64,000 bases of DNA from contig JACGCM010000679.1 of NCBI GenBank assembly GCA_014058105.1, forward strand, positions 1,178,001-1,242,000. Direction: 5' to 3'. The notes beneath the pieces were generated by a model. That model did no database searches. It worked only from the letters and a program-made list of their open reading frames with translations, and was not told the DNA's origin. Positions 32,967 to 45,159 of the stretch are shown here, one piece after another. The DNA is from Kingdonia uniflora (taxonomy: Eukaryota; Streptophyta; Magnoliopsida; Ranunculales; Circaeasteraceae). How positions within the stretch are numbered: the first letter of the stretch is position 1; the number at the start of each line of letters is the position of its first letter. The position numbers and the translations under genes are program-made.

Positions 32967-33639
32967 ATTCATAGATAAAGAAATAACCTTTTTGCCTTCA
33001 CAATAGTTTAAAGTACATCTCCGGATAAATTGAGAAGCTCACAAGGTAAACAACGGTTATTTGACTCTTAGGCATGCAGGTCAAAAAATCACAAAAATAA
33101 AGGACACAAATTCAAATTATATGCAGTTGCTGCAGGTATAATTAAGCTGGGGTAGCCTATCTATTTTCTAATTCCATTGCAATTGAAATATATGTTGTTG
33201 TTCTCAGTTTTCTTTGGTATTGCCCTGTACTTCAGTTATATTTATCATACAAATAAGGTAGAAAGTGAAAGAAAAACACCTAAACAACTTGGAACAACAA
33301 AAAAAAATTCGAAAGTAAGAAATGAAAAAACGATGGACCTAGCTGGTGTTTAATGCATAGGAAATAAAAAAGGAAGGTTGTGCATTGCTTTTGGGTTGTT
33401 TTTCACCCACGCCAAAGACTTCGATGAACAACTATTTTCAAGCCGTTCTTACTTGTTAAGCTATTGCAATATGAAAGCTTAAAATGGGAGAACACTAAGC
33501 TCTGATCATGAAATGCTTACAACAGGGTACCATACTACCAGTTGAGCACTAGTTCTTTTGACAGAGTTTGTTTGGTATTTTCAACGACTTCCTAGAGTAG
33601 CCCGTAGTATTAATTTATAACATATGAACGCCAAAATGT

Positions 33640-34285
33640 TGGGAAGTACTATGAAGAAGCTCGGACTACATTGTTGTTGAATTCCCCTAACTTCACCTCA
33701 GCCTCAATTAAAAAACGATAAAAAATCTCACTTGAGGATCCCAATAATTGCACTATTGTTGCAAAATCTAAACTCGAATAACCAGGCCACCTATGAATGT
33801 ATCCTTAGACCCTAAACCCAACTGTGAAGGAACACTACGAAGAAGCTCGGAGTAGATTATTGTTGAATTGCCCGAACCTCACCTCAGTCTCAATTTGAAA
33901 AAGAAAAACCCAATATTCCTCACTTGCGGATCCTTATAGTTGCACTAATGTAGCAAAACCTCAGCTAGAATAACAAGCCACCTATGAAATTATCCTTAAC
34001 TGTCAGGGAGTACTACGAAGAAACTAGGACTACATTGCTGTCGCCCGAATTTCACCTCAGTGACCCGGCCTCAATAAAGAAGAAATTATCCTTAACTGTC
34101 AGGGAGTACTACGAAGAAGCTAGGACTACATTGCTGTCGCCCGAATTTCACCTCAGTGACCCGGCCTCAATAAAGAAGAAATTTATATATCTCACTTTGA
34201 GAATCCCTCATAGCTGTACAAATATTGCAAAACATATGCTAGACTAACAAGGCTACCTATAAATGTATCCTTAAACCCTAAACCC
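33640..34285. repeat. ~180-bp tandem repeat plus a 96-bp duplication
   Basis: ACTA(T/C)GAAGAAGCTCGGA-type starts at 33648, 33834 and 34012 (periods 186 and 178). Inside the last copy a 96-bp unit is doubled (33986-34081, 34082-34177; one base apart). Units share GCAAAA..TAGA.TAACAAG.C and CACCTATGAA..TATCCTTA. It lies in the intron just downstream of exon 1. Confidence 0.88.
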
Positions 34286-34369
34286 TTACAAATGCCGAAA
34301 AATTACAACTTTACACAGGAATTGCGCGATAAATATCATCACTAAAGACTGTAAAAATGAAATTTTTAC

Positions 34370-34952
34370 CTGCAACCCGATTTTCTTTGCTCTGTTTCCT
34401 TGAACCCCTTTTTGAAGAATGCCAAAAGCAACAACTTTGCCGAACCGGAGATGAACCCTCAGGAGACAAACCCAATGAATCCAATGGAGATGAAAAAGAC
34501 GCACTTCGCGGTTTCCTTCTCAAATCCTCTGGAGATGAAAAAGGCCAACTTCTCAATTTGGGTTTCAACCCATCTGGAGATAAAACATTCCCATTTTGCA
34601 ACTTTAGTTTCAAATCATCTGATGATGAAACAGACCCAGTTCCCAAATTGGGTCTCAAATCATCTTTTGACAAAATGGGGTTGCTGTTAGACTGATTTGA
34701 GTTAGTGGGTATCTCCTCAATTGTAGATTTGAGATTTGGGGGTGTGATTTGAGGGTGAGAATGTGATTGAGGGAAGGTTTTAAGTTGGCGAAATCGGGTT
34801 TCGAGATGAGTTGGGAGAAGAGAGTGTGAAGTTATACCAGAGAGATTGATTGAAGTAAGTTGTTCGAGAACTATTTGATCTTTTGCCTCAGAGATGATAT
34901 TTTCGATGCTTAAATCTTTTGTTTCATTGGGGAAGGAAGAGAAGTTCGCCAT
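34370..34952 (-). CDS. Exon 1 of an uncharacterised plant protein gene
   Basis: ATG at 34952 (MANFSSFPNETKDLSIENII) in good context GCAATGGCG. An upstream in-frame Met at 34994 is less likely. It encodes 194 residues plus one base, ending ..KQSKENRVA before the donor GTAAAAATTT. An amphipathic N-terminus (SEAKDQIVLEQLTSINLSG) is followed by a Ser/Pro-rich part with four or five ~16-residue repeats (SSSDDLKLKLQNG, LSPDGLKPKLRS, SSPEDLRRKPRS). The C-terminus is basic with SCCFWHSSKRGSRK. No transmembrane segment. Joined to exon 2 (22278-22507) it gives a 270-residue protein. Unknown role. Confidence 0.78.
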
Positions 34953-34995
34953 TGCAGAAGAAGAAACTTTGGAGAGAGAGAGAGAGTGAGACAAA
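34953..34995 (-). promoter_or_regulatory. CT-rich 5' leader of the host gene
   Basis: On the minus strand CTCTCTCTCTCTCC precedes AAAGTTTCTTCTTCTGCA and the ATG. This is like the pyrimidine patches common at plant core promoters and leaders. Confidence 0.5.
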
Positions 34996-35234
34996 TAGAG
35001 TCGTTGGGCTTAAAAGTGGGAACGTCAGTCAGTGTTTATTTATTTTTTGGAAAGTAGCGTCAGTCAGTGTTGCATTACAGGTTTTAGAGTTATTTTGCCT
35101 CAAATTTATTAGCACCGGTGGCTTACAAACTAGTAAGAGCATCATGCTACTACTATGGTAGGTGGATTTGCCCAAAATCATGTTGAATCTAATTTACCCC
35201 AAAGTTCGTCACAAATCAAGGTAAAATATCACTG

Positions 35235-35414
35235 CGCACAGTTCAGAACTGTGCGGTATAATTAAAAAACATAAGATCTAACCACATGTCTTAATCTGGA
35301 GCGTCCATTACCCTACGCGCAATTCTGACTGTGCGGCATAAAAAAAATATAAGATCTAGCCACATGTCTCAATCTGGAGCGTCAATTACCCTACGCGCAG
35401 TTCTGAACTGCGCG
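35235..35414. repeat. Three ~80-bp repeats each with a palindrome
   Basis: Hairpins with 10-bp arms and a one-base centre: arm CGCACAGTTC at 35235-35255 (perfect), a damaged one at 35315-35335, and arm CGCGCAGTTC at 35394-35414 (perfect). Between them ATAAGATCTA.CCACATGTCT and CTGGAGCGTC recur. About 280-460 bp upstream of the host gene ATG. Confidence 0.85.
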
Positions 35415-36319
35415 GCATCAATCTACCAAAAATCCACCTTCAGGGTAGAAAATTCATTACCACGTCACAATCGACCTAGCTGCTGGGAGGTGAAGAATGG
35501 GAAAAGAGGGTGGATTTGACCCTGCCACGTCATGGTGTACCTAGCTGTTGTGGATGTTCTGAGAGATGATGATAGACAGGGGAAGTTGGGTTTAAGAAAG
35601 AGAGAGGGGAAGGATGAGACATCTCAAGATACATGTCAAACCTCGAGTAGTGTGTCAAGGAATTTTGATCAGTTCAAACCTGGGACATACATACACAAAG
35701 CCACACGTGAAGTTTCTTCAAAACTGGAATTCATTAAGTTGTTCATACTCCCAAACTACGCTTTCCATTCTATTCATTCTTCAATATTGTTTAAAGCTCG
35801 GTCTAACATCACACTTACGTATGTTCATACTGGAAAGGTATGTGATTTACTTACATTGATAAGTTATACATGTAAATTTGTAATAGAAATTACTTGACAT
35901 AATTAAGCCAATAATTGTGCAAAGAAACTTAAGTTCAAAAATATGGTAGTTGTCTCCATCTCATGGATTTAGAAAAAACTATCTTGGAAGAAATTTCCTA
36001 CTTTACTGTTTTCGTAATGTTATTTTACTTGTGCTGATGAGCAACAACACATGCATATACTACGACAAAATACTTCATGGGTGGATTATACACCGAGAAT
36101 TGTGAGGCTAGGGTTGCAACTTGGACGATCACCCCAGCCTCGAGTATATTTTTGTTGTCAATTGTCCTCTAATGGTCATTCTCACCGTCAACAAATTATT
36201 TATATTTATGCCCTTTTAATTTAGGCTCCTACTATTTCCAATGATCAATTTACTACAATACCAAGGTATTTCCACCCCGACTTACCTTTTTATTTTATTT
36301 TCTTGTAGCAGTAACCTTC
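35415..36319. other. Intergenic stretch
   Basis: A 121-codon ORF (35532-35897, +) has no recognisable motif and may be chance. Nothing else is supported. Confidence 0.45.
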
Positions 36320-36363
36320 CTCTTTAGAATATTGTCCTCCTGCAACATATCTTCTATTTCCAT

Positions 36364-37672
36364 CTATAAGTCATCAACGATCGGTAGACGAGTGTCGATT
36401 ATAAAGCCTTCATCTAGGAGAGACGGCTCAAAAAGTTTCAAATGCTCGACATTAATCACCGAATACATCTTCATAAATGGTAGAAAATTCAATTGGAATG
36501 CGTTGTCACTAATTTTCTTAAGTATAGTAAACAAACCATAATGGATAGGTTTGAGCTTCTTACCTTCTCCCTTTAGGCGTTCCTTACCCAAATGCAACCA
36601 AACTAGATCGCCCTCTCGAAAAGTACATTCAACCCGGTGCTTGTCGTGTTGAGCCTTATACTTTGCTTGATTTTTCTTCAATTGTACTTTAACCGCCTCA
36701 TGAACCTTACTTATCTTCTCAATAAAATGTTGAGCTTTAACTTGTTCCTCTTCCTCCTTCCCAGACATCATCTTATCTCCTAGACTAAAGGCCAAATGAA
36801 AGGGGCTTTGAGGCAAGTACCCAAGACAAATTTTAAACAGAGACTTCAAAGTAAAACCATGAATCGCCTGGTTAAAAGTAAACTAAAGATATGATAAACT
36901 CTTATCCTTCGTCTTAGAATGCTTAGAATGGAATCCCCATAATAAATAAACTAAAGTGCGATTAATGACTTCTGTTTGCCCGTTAGTCTATGGATGAAAT
37001 GCGGTACTTCTCTTCAACTTAGTGTCCATCATCCCCCATAACGATCTCCAAAAATACCCCAAAATTTGGCTATCTCTATAAAAAAATAATAGAAGAAGGG
37101 AGCCCGAAATACCTCCAAACGTCTTTGAAAAATAATTGCGTTGCTCTTTCCTCGACAATCATCTTCTGGCATGGAATAAGAACTATCATCTTGCTGAATC
37201 GATTTTCCACCATAAACAGATAATCATTCTTACACTTGGTCATGGGAAAACTGCCCATAAAATCCATTTAAATGCTCTCCCAAGGTCAGCTAGGTACTGA
37301 CAATAGTAAGTACAGTCCCAACTTATGACTGAAAGGCTTTGATGATTTACATAGAACACAACCACAAACCACACAAGTAACATCCACCTGTATATTTGGC
37401 AAATAACAATAACGTCGCAAATTTAAAAAAGTCTTCTCAACCCCGAAATAACCTGCCACTTGGGAATAATGAATTTCTCTAATCTAATGCAAGCGATCTC
37501 CACCCTCAGGAATACATAGTAGACTTCCCCTATAAATCAAACCATCCTTCAATTCATACTCATATGTCTTGCCTTGCAGCAACTTCTGGTGAATCACAAT
37601 GAGCTCTTTGTCATTATCATATCCTATACTATACTCAGACGGAACAATCGGTTTTATCTGCATAGCTACCAA
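36364..37672 (-). pseudogene. Old gypsy integrase
   Basis: The pre-integrase part reads YEYELKDGLIYRGSLLCIPE; the core has MDFMGSFPMTKCKNDYLFMV (first Asp) and, further on, TNGQTEVINRTLVYLL (the Glu), with a stop just before TNGQ where Gln is expected. The C-terminal part is GDLVWLHLGKERLKGEGKKL and YSVINVEHLKLFEPS. No clear chromodomain. Several frameshifts. Confidence 0.82.
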
Positions 37673-38112
37673 TAAAGCATAAATAGTTGGTAACTATTTT
37701 TTTATTTAATCCCTTCTTATACTTGATAATCAAGGTAAATTGCTATAGATACGATATCCACTTCATATGGCGAGCTTGTTATAGTTTTGGACTGTGTAGA
37801 TAAAAACTGTAATGGTTTATGATCGGAATGTACCACGACCTCCTTCCCCCAATAAGTAACTCCGCCAATGCTTTATTGATTAATATAATGCAAAGAAATC
37901 CTTATCATAGGTAGAGCATAGTTGCGTACTACTCCTATAAACATCTCAGAATGGTAAACAACTGGTCTCCCATCTTGTAATAAAACTATTCCTAATGTAT
38001 AGTCTAACACATCTGTTTCTACCTCAAAAGGACATTACAAATTCGGCAATACTAACACTGGTGCATCTGTAATCTTCCGCTTCAGTAACTGAAAAGATTT
38101 CTCATGGTGATC

Positions 38113-39024
38113 TTACCATACAAACTTTATACCGGCCTTTGTCAAGAAATACAAAGGTGCTAAAATCCATGAAAAATGTTGAATAAACTTATGTAAATAA
38201 TGACAAGAACCCATAAAACTTTGCACTTTCGCCACTAAATGAGATCTAGGCCAATTAGTAATGACCGAGACCTTCTCTGGATCTACCTTAAGTTTACCTC
38301 CACCAACAATGAACCCTAACTGCATTAGGCCCTTCTTCCCAAACTCATACTTCTTCCCATTGAGAGAAAGTTATTGTGATCTCAATGCTTCCATCACTTT
38401 ATGTATATACACGAGGTGTTCTTCCCATGTCTGACTATATATATCAAGATATCATCTAAATTAACAATCATAAAATCATCTATAAAAGTACAAAGTGCCT
38501 CATTCATCAACCGCATAAACGTCGATAGAGCATTGCATAACCCAAAAGGCATCACCAACTACTCAAAGAGTTCCTGTTTGGTCTTGAAAATCATCTTCCA
38601 TGTATCTTCTTCTCGTATTCTAACTTAATGTTAAACTGACTTAAAATCTAGCTTGGTGAAATACCGAGCCTTCTGTAACTCATCCAAAATATCATCAATC
38701 TGTTAAAGCAGATAATGATTCTTTACAGTAATCTTGTTCGGCACCCGATAATCCACACACATTCTCTAAGACACATACTTCTTTGGCACCAATAACACCA
38801 GTGAACCACAATGTGAGCAACTTAGATTAATAACTCTTTTCTATAGGAGCTCTTGTACCTATTTTTTTTATCTCTTCAGACTCGGCCACAGAAGGCTGAT
38901 ATAACCCAATATTGAGTAGTGGCTCACCACTCACCAATGTGATATTATGCTCTACATCCCTTTTACGTGGCATCCCTTCTATGCCAAGAAACAAATCTTT
39001 ATACTCTTCTTGCAACTTCCCCAT
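38113..39024 (-). pseudogene. Old gypsy reverse transcriptase
   Basis: RT text is in several frames: [81 protein letters not shown] (LDD kept), then LGFIVGGGKLKVDPEKV and NWPRSHLVAKVQSFMGSCHY. Decay is much stronger than in copia-B. Confidence 0.82.
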
Positions 39025-39110
39025 TTCGGTTGTTGCTTAGGAGTCATTACCATAGTAGATAATACTTTAGCCAATGGACCCTCTTAAACCGGTTGTACCA
39101 ACAATAACAT

Positions 39111-41646
39111 TATAGTGACCCAAATTTTTTATTTATTTATTTTATTATTAATCATTATGCATCCACATATATTACTATACATTATGCATCCACATATTAT
39201 TGCTATTATAAGGTATTGTGTTCTTCATTTATGTGGTTTCGGTGGTTATTGGGCGGAGGAGGTTGAGTTGCGATTTTAGGAGCCCGTGGTTGGATTGGTG
39301 GAGGCGTGAATGTTGTTTTAGGTTGTTGTATAGTGTGTAATTCGGGGGGATGTTAGGATGGATTTATTTTTTGGGTTTTGACCAATTTTTGTTTGAGCGG
39401 ATCTTCTTGTTTTCTGGAGTTTTGAACAGTCTAGTTTATTCGAACAAACTTGTGTTTTGTTCGAATATGTTTCTTCCTGTTCAGTTTTTTTCGAACAAAC
39501 TTGTTTCTGTTCGAACATGTTTTTTCCTGTTTCAGTTTTGTTCGAACAAACTTGTTTCTATTCGAACATGTTTATACCTGTTTTATTTTGTTCTAACAGA
39601 AATATATTATGTTCGAACAGAGGCGTGTTTTAATGACCTGATTGGGTCTTTTCTTGTGATTCTTGGCCGCTGATCTTGCCTCGAGATGAGTATCGGTTAT
39701 TTGGGTTTTAATTCCCTCATTTCACTCTCTCTCTCAAATTGAAATCCTCTCCTCCCTTGCTCATTCTTTGTCATTTGTTGTTGGGTTGATCTTCATGACT
39801 TCTTTCGGTGAGTAATTTCCCTATTCCTCTTCCTTATTGTTGATTTGATTTCAGTTTTGGTTGATTTAGGGTTTTGTGATTGTTGGGTTAATTTAAGGTT
39901 TTGTGATTGGGGTATTTGTTGAACTTGTGGAGTTGTGATTACTGTAGGTGTGGGTTGGTTGTGTTGGTTTAATTGTTGGACTGTGGTGTTGAGGTTGGGT
40001 TATCCTATTGATTATTGGATTTACGGTTTGTCTTTGGAGTACTGATTTTATCATGCCGGGTTCGTCAGTATCTTGTATCAAGCGAGTGCCCCTTCCTTGC
40101 TAATTTTCTCTACTAGTTTAATCAATGTTAGTTAGAGTGATACACATTGGCAAAGAGGTGTTATGTGATATAGTTATAGTCTAAATTGAATTCTTTTGTA
40201 TAAGTTGTTAAACACTATGTTAGATGGGTTTGGCTATTCTTTAACTTAGTTATATTGATTGCCTTGGACTTCAAGAATTGGCTAAAAGCTGTTACGCTGG
40301 TTCTCGTGGCTTCGTCATTGAACATTACAACGCAATTACTTTTAACTTATTCTAGTAGTTGTTAATTCAGTATTATTTTTCCTATTGTTAGGCATGTAGA
40401 GTTGTGCATTCGCATGGTATTCTCGTGGCCTTGTCCATAAATACTGTGTTTCAGTCTTTTAGAGACTGATATTGTTTAGATGTTGTAACTGGTAGTCACT
40501 GTCTATCTATGTTAGGATTGTTTACAATTCTCTCAGGCAAGTGCCTATCCTATGTGTGCTGGTCGGGTTGGCGACTGTTATGTTTTGACCCTTGGGATCT
40601 GTTTGCATTAGTAGATTATAACTTTTTTAACTTAATGAGGACAAATACATAAACCAGCTCTACATCGGCTAACCCTCGATAGGACCTAGGATTCCTATAT
40701 TGGGTTAAGATATGAGTTTGGGACAGGTACTATCATGCCTTCTTACCCATCTGGGAGTGTGGGATGGTATGAGATAGTTTTCCTTTGGTACCCATCTTAT
40801 CCACCGTTAGGTTAAAATTCGTTGGAATTAAAATTAAGTTCGGACGTTGGCTCCGTGGGTTGAAAAGCCCGGAACACTCCGATCAAGTGATATATCCTTA
40901 GCGTTGTCGGGCTTGACAAAAAATCGCACCCCTTGTATCCAATTAAGATCTCTTAAGGTAATCTTGCACTTGCGGTTGATCAACTTATATATATATATAT
41001 ATTCATTTATAGGGTCTAGTTTATTAATTTTATCACATCATAAAGCATTCAATATTAGAACAATTCTAGAATCATATCATATCATATCATATCATCACGT
41101 CATCACATCATATCATTATATCTCTATTCCTCTTCTCTTAGAAATTCCTCTTATTCTATTATTTATTTATATATTATTGTGCTTTAAACATCCCCTATCT
41201 TATTCACCTCTTTCTCTTTTTCTGCACCAGTTTTATTAGTAGGTTATTTAGCTTTGTTGGGTTATTAGTGAGCCGTGGTTTGCTCACTCTCGTTTTGCCA
41301 CTATTTCAGAGGCAGAGTAGTTGCTGGTTTATTGAGGGTTTTAGCTGAGTTGGAGCCAGTTTTGCTGCTGCAGATCTATCCTAGTTATAGTATTCTTGTA
41401 TGAGATCTAAGCTTTTGTCGCTGTACATTATCGAGATATTGTATTTATGTTTTCAGTTTGTTATATATATCTTTTGCTTCCGTTTTATTCTTCTTTTTAC
41501 TCTGATGATATTGCAATAGTGAATGATTGAGCTATTTTCTATTAGCATGGTTATTCGTGGGGGAAAATCTTTAGATTCCCTGACCTGTACGTCCTGGATG
41601 TCATTGTTTTAAATATGCTTTAACTATTAGAATTTGGGGTGTGACA
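39111..41646 (+). repeat. Tekay-like 5' LTR
   Basis: 2536 bp, TATAGTGACCC ... GGTGTGACA (partner starts TGCAGTGACCC). A TTCGAA array lies at 39437-39625 (seven sites, mostly GTTCGAACA). It also has a (TA)n tract near 40985 and an ATATC-rich tract near 41070-41100. Confidence 0.92.
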
Positions 41647-41819
41647 GACTTGACATCAGAGTTGTAGGTTAATTCCTATCTTTATTCTTGTAATCATATG
41701 ATGAGTTATTTTCTAGACGGAGTTACGTCGATTCCTTTTCGGTTTTACATATTTTATTGTATTCCTTCTGTTACCTATCTTTCCTCCTTTCTTGAGATGT
41801 GTGCCTTTTGTTCGTATAG

Positions 41820-42960
41820 ATGGCTAGAGGTAGTAGAGGCAGAGGTCGTACTGTAGGTCATGGCCGTAGAGGCACTCGTGGTGGTGCACTTGCTGATGAG
41901 TCAACTCTCAGTCAGGAGAGTTTGGGATCTATTCCGATTGTTCAGGATGAGAAAATAGTTTTAGAGGCCGGGGTTGATGTGGAATTAGTACCAGGAGACC
42001 AGATTTATCAAGATATTCCTCAAACTCTAGTGGTTCCAGAGCAGCCTGGTATTTTGCCTATTCCAGTTGTTCCCGGTGTTTCAGCGGATATGAAGCAGTT
42101 TATGAAGGGTTTCACCACCTATTTCCAGCAAGCCAGGAGCCCAGTGCTCAGAGAGTATAGTTATCTCGAGCATCTTTAGAAGTATAAACATTTGAATTTT
42201 TTTGGCACGACAGTTCCATCTGAGGCAGAGACATGGTTTAAGTCCATTGAGAAGACTCTGAATGAGATGAAGTGTCTAGATGATCAGCGGTGACGCTTAC
42301 GACTTATCTTTTACAGGGTGAGGCAGATCACTGGCAGGATACATCCAAGATGACTATCATAGAAACACTAGTACTTTGGACATCTTTTTAGGATAAGTTC
42401 TTCGAGCAGTATTTTCCATAGAGTTATAGGGATGTGTGTATCTCAGAGTTCTATATGCTTGAGTAGGGTGAAATGAATATTTCTAGGTACGATCAACGAT
42501 TCAACGAACTCTCTCAATACATTCCGTTTATTATTCAGAATGAGGAGCAGCGCAAGATGAAAATTTTGAAGGGTCTTCATCCGTACTTTAGGAAGTTTTT
42601 GATTGCTTATGGTGTTAGTTCGTATAGAGAAGTTTTGTCTAAAGCTTTGGCGATAGAGCAGAACGCTGTTGAGGATCGCAAGTCCAAGGACTTGAGGAAC
42701 CCAGTGAGACAGGATTAGAGACCCGATAAGGGCAAAGCAGTTCAGATTCAGTATGAGAATTTGGGTTCGAAGAGACAGAAGTTCGGTATTACCGATGGTG
42801 TACCAGCCAGAGTTATGGGAGGACAACTTGCTTTTGGTGTATGTTGGAATTGCAGGGAGAAATGGCACTCTAAGAGGTTTTATCCTAAGCTAGACAGAGG
42901 TCCTCAGCCATTGCGATAGTTTTAGGGTCCCGTTGGTCACCAGCCGCGACCCCAGCAGAT
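41820..42960 (+). pseudogene. Tekay-like gag
   Basis: Starts MARGSRGRGRTVGHGRRG, the Arg/Gly-rich start usual in this lineage. After a stop at 42177-42179 come gag-domain pieces (AETWFKSIEKTLNEMKC near 42230, QGEADHWQD, DQRFNELSQYIPFIIQNEEQ) and a zinc knuckle at about 42845 (CWNCREKWHSKRF) whose last Cys is lost. Stops at 42464, 42716 and after 42915 are all TAG. Confidence 0.85.
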
Positions 42961-43069
42961 TTAGCAGAGACAGTTTCAGGGTCTACAGGGTAAGCAGATT
43001 ATTCTAGGCCCTCAGGGTGGATAGAGATAGCAGCATCCGAGTCAGCAGCAGGGCCAGGGTCAGGGCCAT

Positions 43070-43405
43070 GTGCAGAGCAAGATGTACATAATTGGGAGGC
43101 GAGGTGCTCACGTTACTCCACCTATGGTGGAAGGTACGATTCATATTTCTTATACGCCCGCTAAAGTTCTTTTTGATTTAGGTGCATCGCATTCATTCAT
43201 ATCATACATGTTTCTTTGTTCTATTAGTTTTAAGTCTTCTTTGTTGCTAGATGAGATTTTTGTGGGTACATCGCTTGATACTTCGGTGTCTATTTCTCGT
43301 ATTTGTAGAGATTGCCCGATAGTTGTTTGTGGTCGTGTCATTTCAGCAGACTTGTTAGTACTACCGATGCAGGAGTTGGACATTATCCTGGGTATGGACT
43401 GGTAA
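43070..43405 (+). pseudogene. Tekay-like aspartic protease
   Basis: 111-residue open stretch with VLFDLGASHSFIS, where the expected active-site DSG is DLG, and VLPMQELDIILGMDW at the end. A TCA to TTA change explains the loss. Confidence 0.88.
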
Positions 43406-43612
43406 TCGACGTATCGAGTTACTTTAGACTGTTTTGAACTGTCGACTGCTTTTAGTATCCCTGGGGAGAAGCGGTTCGTGTTTGCTAGTTCAAAACCTGC
43501 GCGGTCAGGGGATAGCTTGTTTGTATTCTTAGAGTTAGAGTCCTCTAGTATCGATGTTAGTTCTATTCTGGTTCTCTGTGACTTTTAAGATGTTTTCCAA
43601 AAGATACCTAGG

Positions 43613-44930
43613 TTGCCGCCGGTGAGAGAGGTTGATTTTAGTATAGACCTTTTGCCTAGTACAACTCCGATTTCGAGGGCTCCATATTGTATGGCACCAG
43701 TTGAGCTGAAGGAATTATATAATCAGATATCTGAGTTGATGGATCAAAAGTTTATCCGGCCGAGTACTTCACCGTGGGGCACTCCAGTATTTTTTGCTAA
43801 GAAGAAGGACGGGTCTATGCGTCTTTGTATTGAATATCGCTAGTTGAACAAAGTCACGATCAAGAATAAGTATCCATTACCTTCGAGGACTTGTTTGACC
43901 AGCTTTAGGGAGCGCAGTTCTTTTCAAAGATTGATCTCAGATCCGGTTACCGTCAGCTGAGAATCAAGAAGGAGGATATTTCTAAGACGGCATTTCAGAT
44001 ACGTTATGGGCACTACGAGTTTCAGGTTATGCCGTTTGGATTGACGAATGCTCCCGTAGCTTTTATGGATTTGATGAACAGAGTTTATCGTCCTTATCTA
44101 GACCGGTTCATTATTATGTTTGTGGATGACATTCTCATTTATTCAAAGGTCGAGGCCGAGCATGAGGGACACTTGAGGATTACATTACAGACCTTGAGGG
44201 AGAACGAGTTGTTTGCTAAATTTGAAAGGTGTAATTTTTGGCAGAAGGAGTTAAAATTTCTAGGGCACGCTTTATCCAAGGATGGCATTGCAGTGGATCC
44301 TTCTAAGGTTGAGGCCGTTACAGATTGGGTTCAGCCGACTAATGTTACAGAGATACGCAATTTTCTGGGCTTAGCTGGGTATTATCGTATATTCATCGAG
44401 GGATTTTCTTAGATTACAGCTCCGTTGACTCGTTTGACACAGAAGGATGTTAGATTTGTTTAGGATGACAAGTATGATTTGGCATTCACAGAGTTAAAGA
44501 AGAGGTTGACTACAGCTCCAGTTCTTATTGTTCCTTCCAGCGGGCAGAAATATATGGTTTACAGCGATGTGCCACTCAGCGAACTTGGTTGTGTATTGAT
44601 ACAGGAAGGAAAGGTTGTTGCTTATGCTTCTAGATAACTTAAGGTGCACGAGAGGAACTATCCTACTCATGACCTTGAGTTGGCGGCTGTGGTGATTGCT
44701 TTAAAGATTTGGCGCCATTATCTTTACGGGGAGAGGTTTAAGCTCTTTTTAGATCATAAGAGTTTGAGATACATTTTCTCACAGAAGGAGTTGAATATGA
44801 GGCAACGCAGATGGATGGAGTTCCTGAAAGATTATGATGTTGACTTGCAGTATCACCCAGGGAAGGAAAATATGGTGGCTGACGCTTTGAGCCGCTTGCC
44901 TAGGGGATTTCTTGCTCGTCTTATGATTCG
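43613..44930 (+). pseudogene. Tekay-like reverse transcriptase and RNase H
   Basis: [20 protein letters not shown] and [20 protein letters not shown] run up to a TAG (43841-43843). After a frameshift near 43880 come [37 protein letters not shown] and [10 protein letters not shown] (catalytic pair intact). RNase H has [36 protein letters not shown] (Glu), [10 protein letters not shown] (Asp) and [15 protein letters not shown]. Four or more stops. Confidence 0.92.
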
Positions 44931-45159
44931 TGAATGGCTGTTACTTCGTGATATAGCAGATTCGGGGCTAAGTTTGTTTTCACAGGGTTCTGGTGGTTTT
45001 ATTGCTAATTTAAGAGTTCAGCTGTCTTTGATTTCTCGGATTGTGGAAGCTCAGCAACAGGATGCAAAGTTATAGTCTTAGGGTTCAGATGATAGCAGAC
45101 CCGATTGGACAGTTAGTTCAGTTAGTAGTATCAGATGCAGGGGGAGATTATGTATGCCA

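Larger units (their letters stand above)
22508..34369 (-). other. 11.86-kb intron loaded with transposable elements
   Basis: GT (34369-34368) to AG (22509-22508) on the minus strand. It contains a tandem duplication, a TRIM solo LTR, a copia fragment, two MITEs, copia-B and a ~180-bp tandem repeat. Copia-B is in the same orientation as the gene, so its LTR signals could end or start transcription within it. Stretches without a recognised element are 25421-25966, 26154-26409 and 32972-33640; I see no coding sequence there. Confidence 0.72.
36320..39110 (-). mobile_element. Old Ty3/gypsy element, left part (integrase to RT)
   Basis: Minus-strand fragments in the order RT (39024-38340), RT/RNase H (38325-38113), pre-integrase (37672-37484), integrase core (37267-36960) and integrase C-terminus (36849-36364). 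The other half (protease, gag, LTR remnant) is at 48983-51190. The two were separated by the Tekay-like insertion at 39111. No 3' LTR is visible left of 36320. Confidence 0.85.

Noticed and set aside
35532..35897. 121-codon ORF as a host gene
   Set aside because: No motif, no clear splice or promoter signal; may be chance.
42443..42868. 141-codon minus-strand ORF
   Set aside because: Shadow of the gag frame on the + strand.
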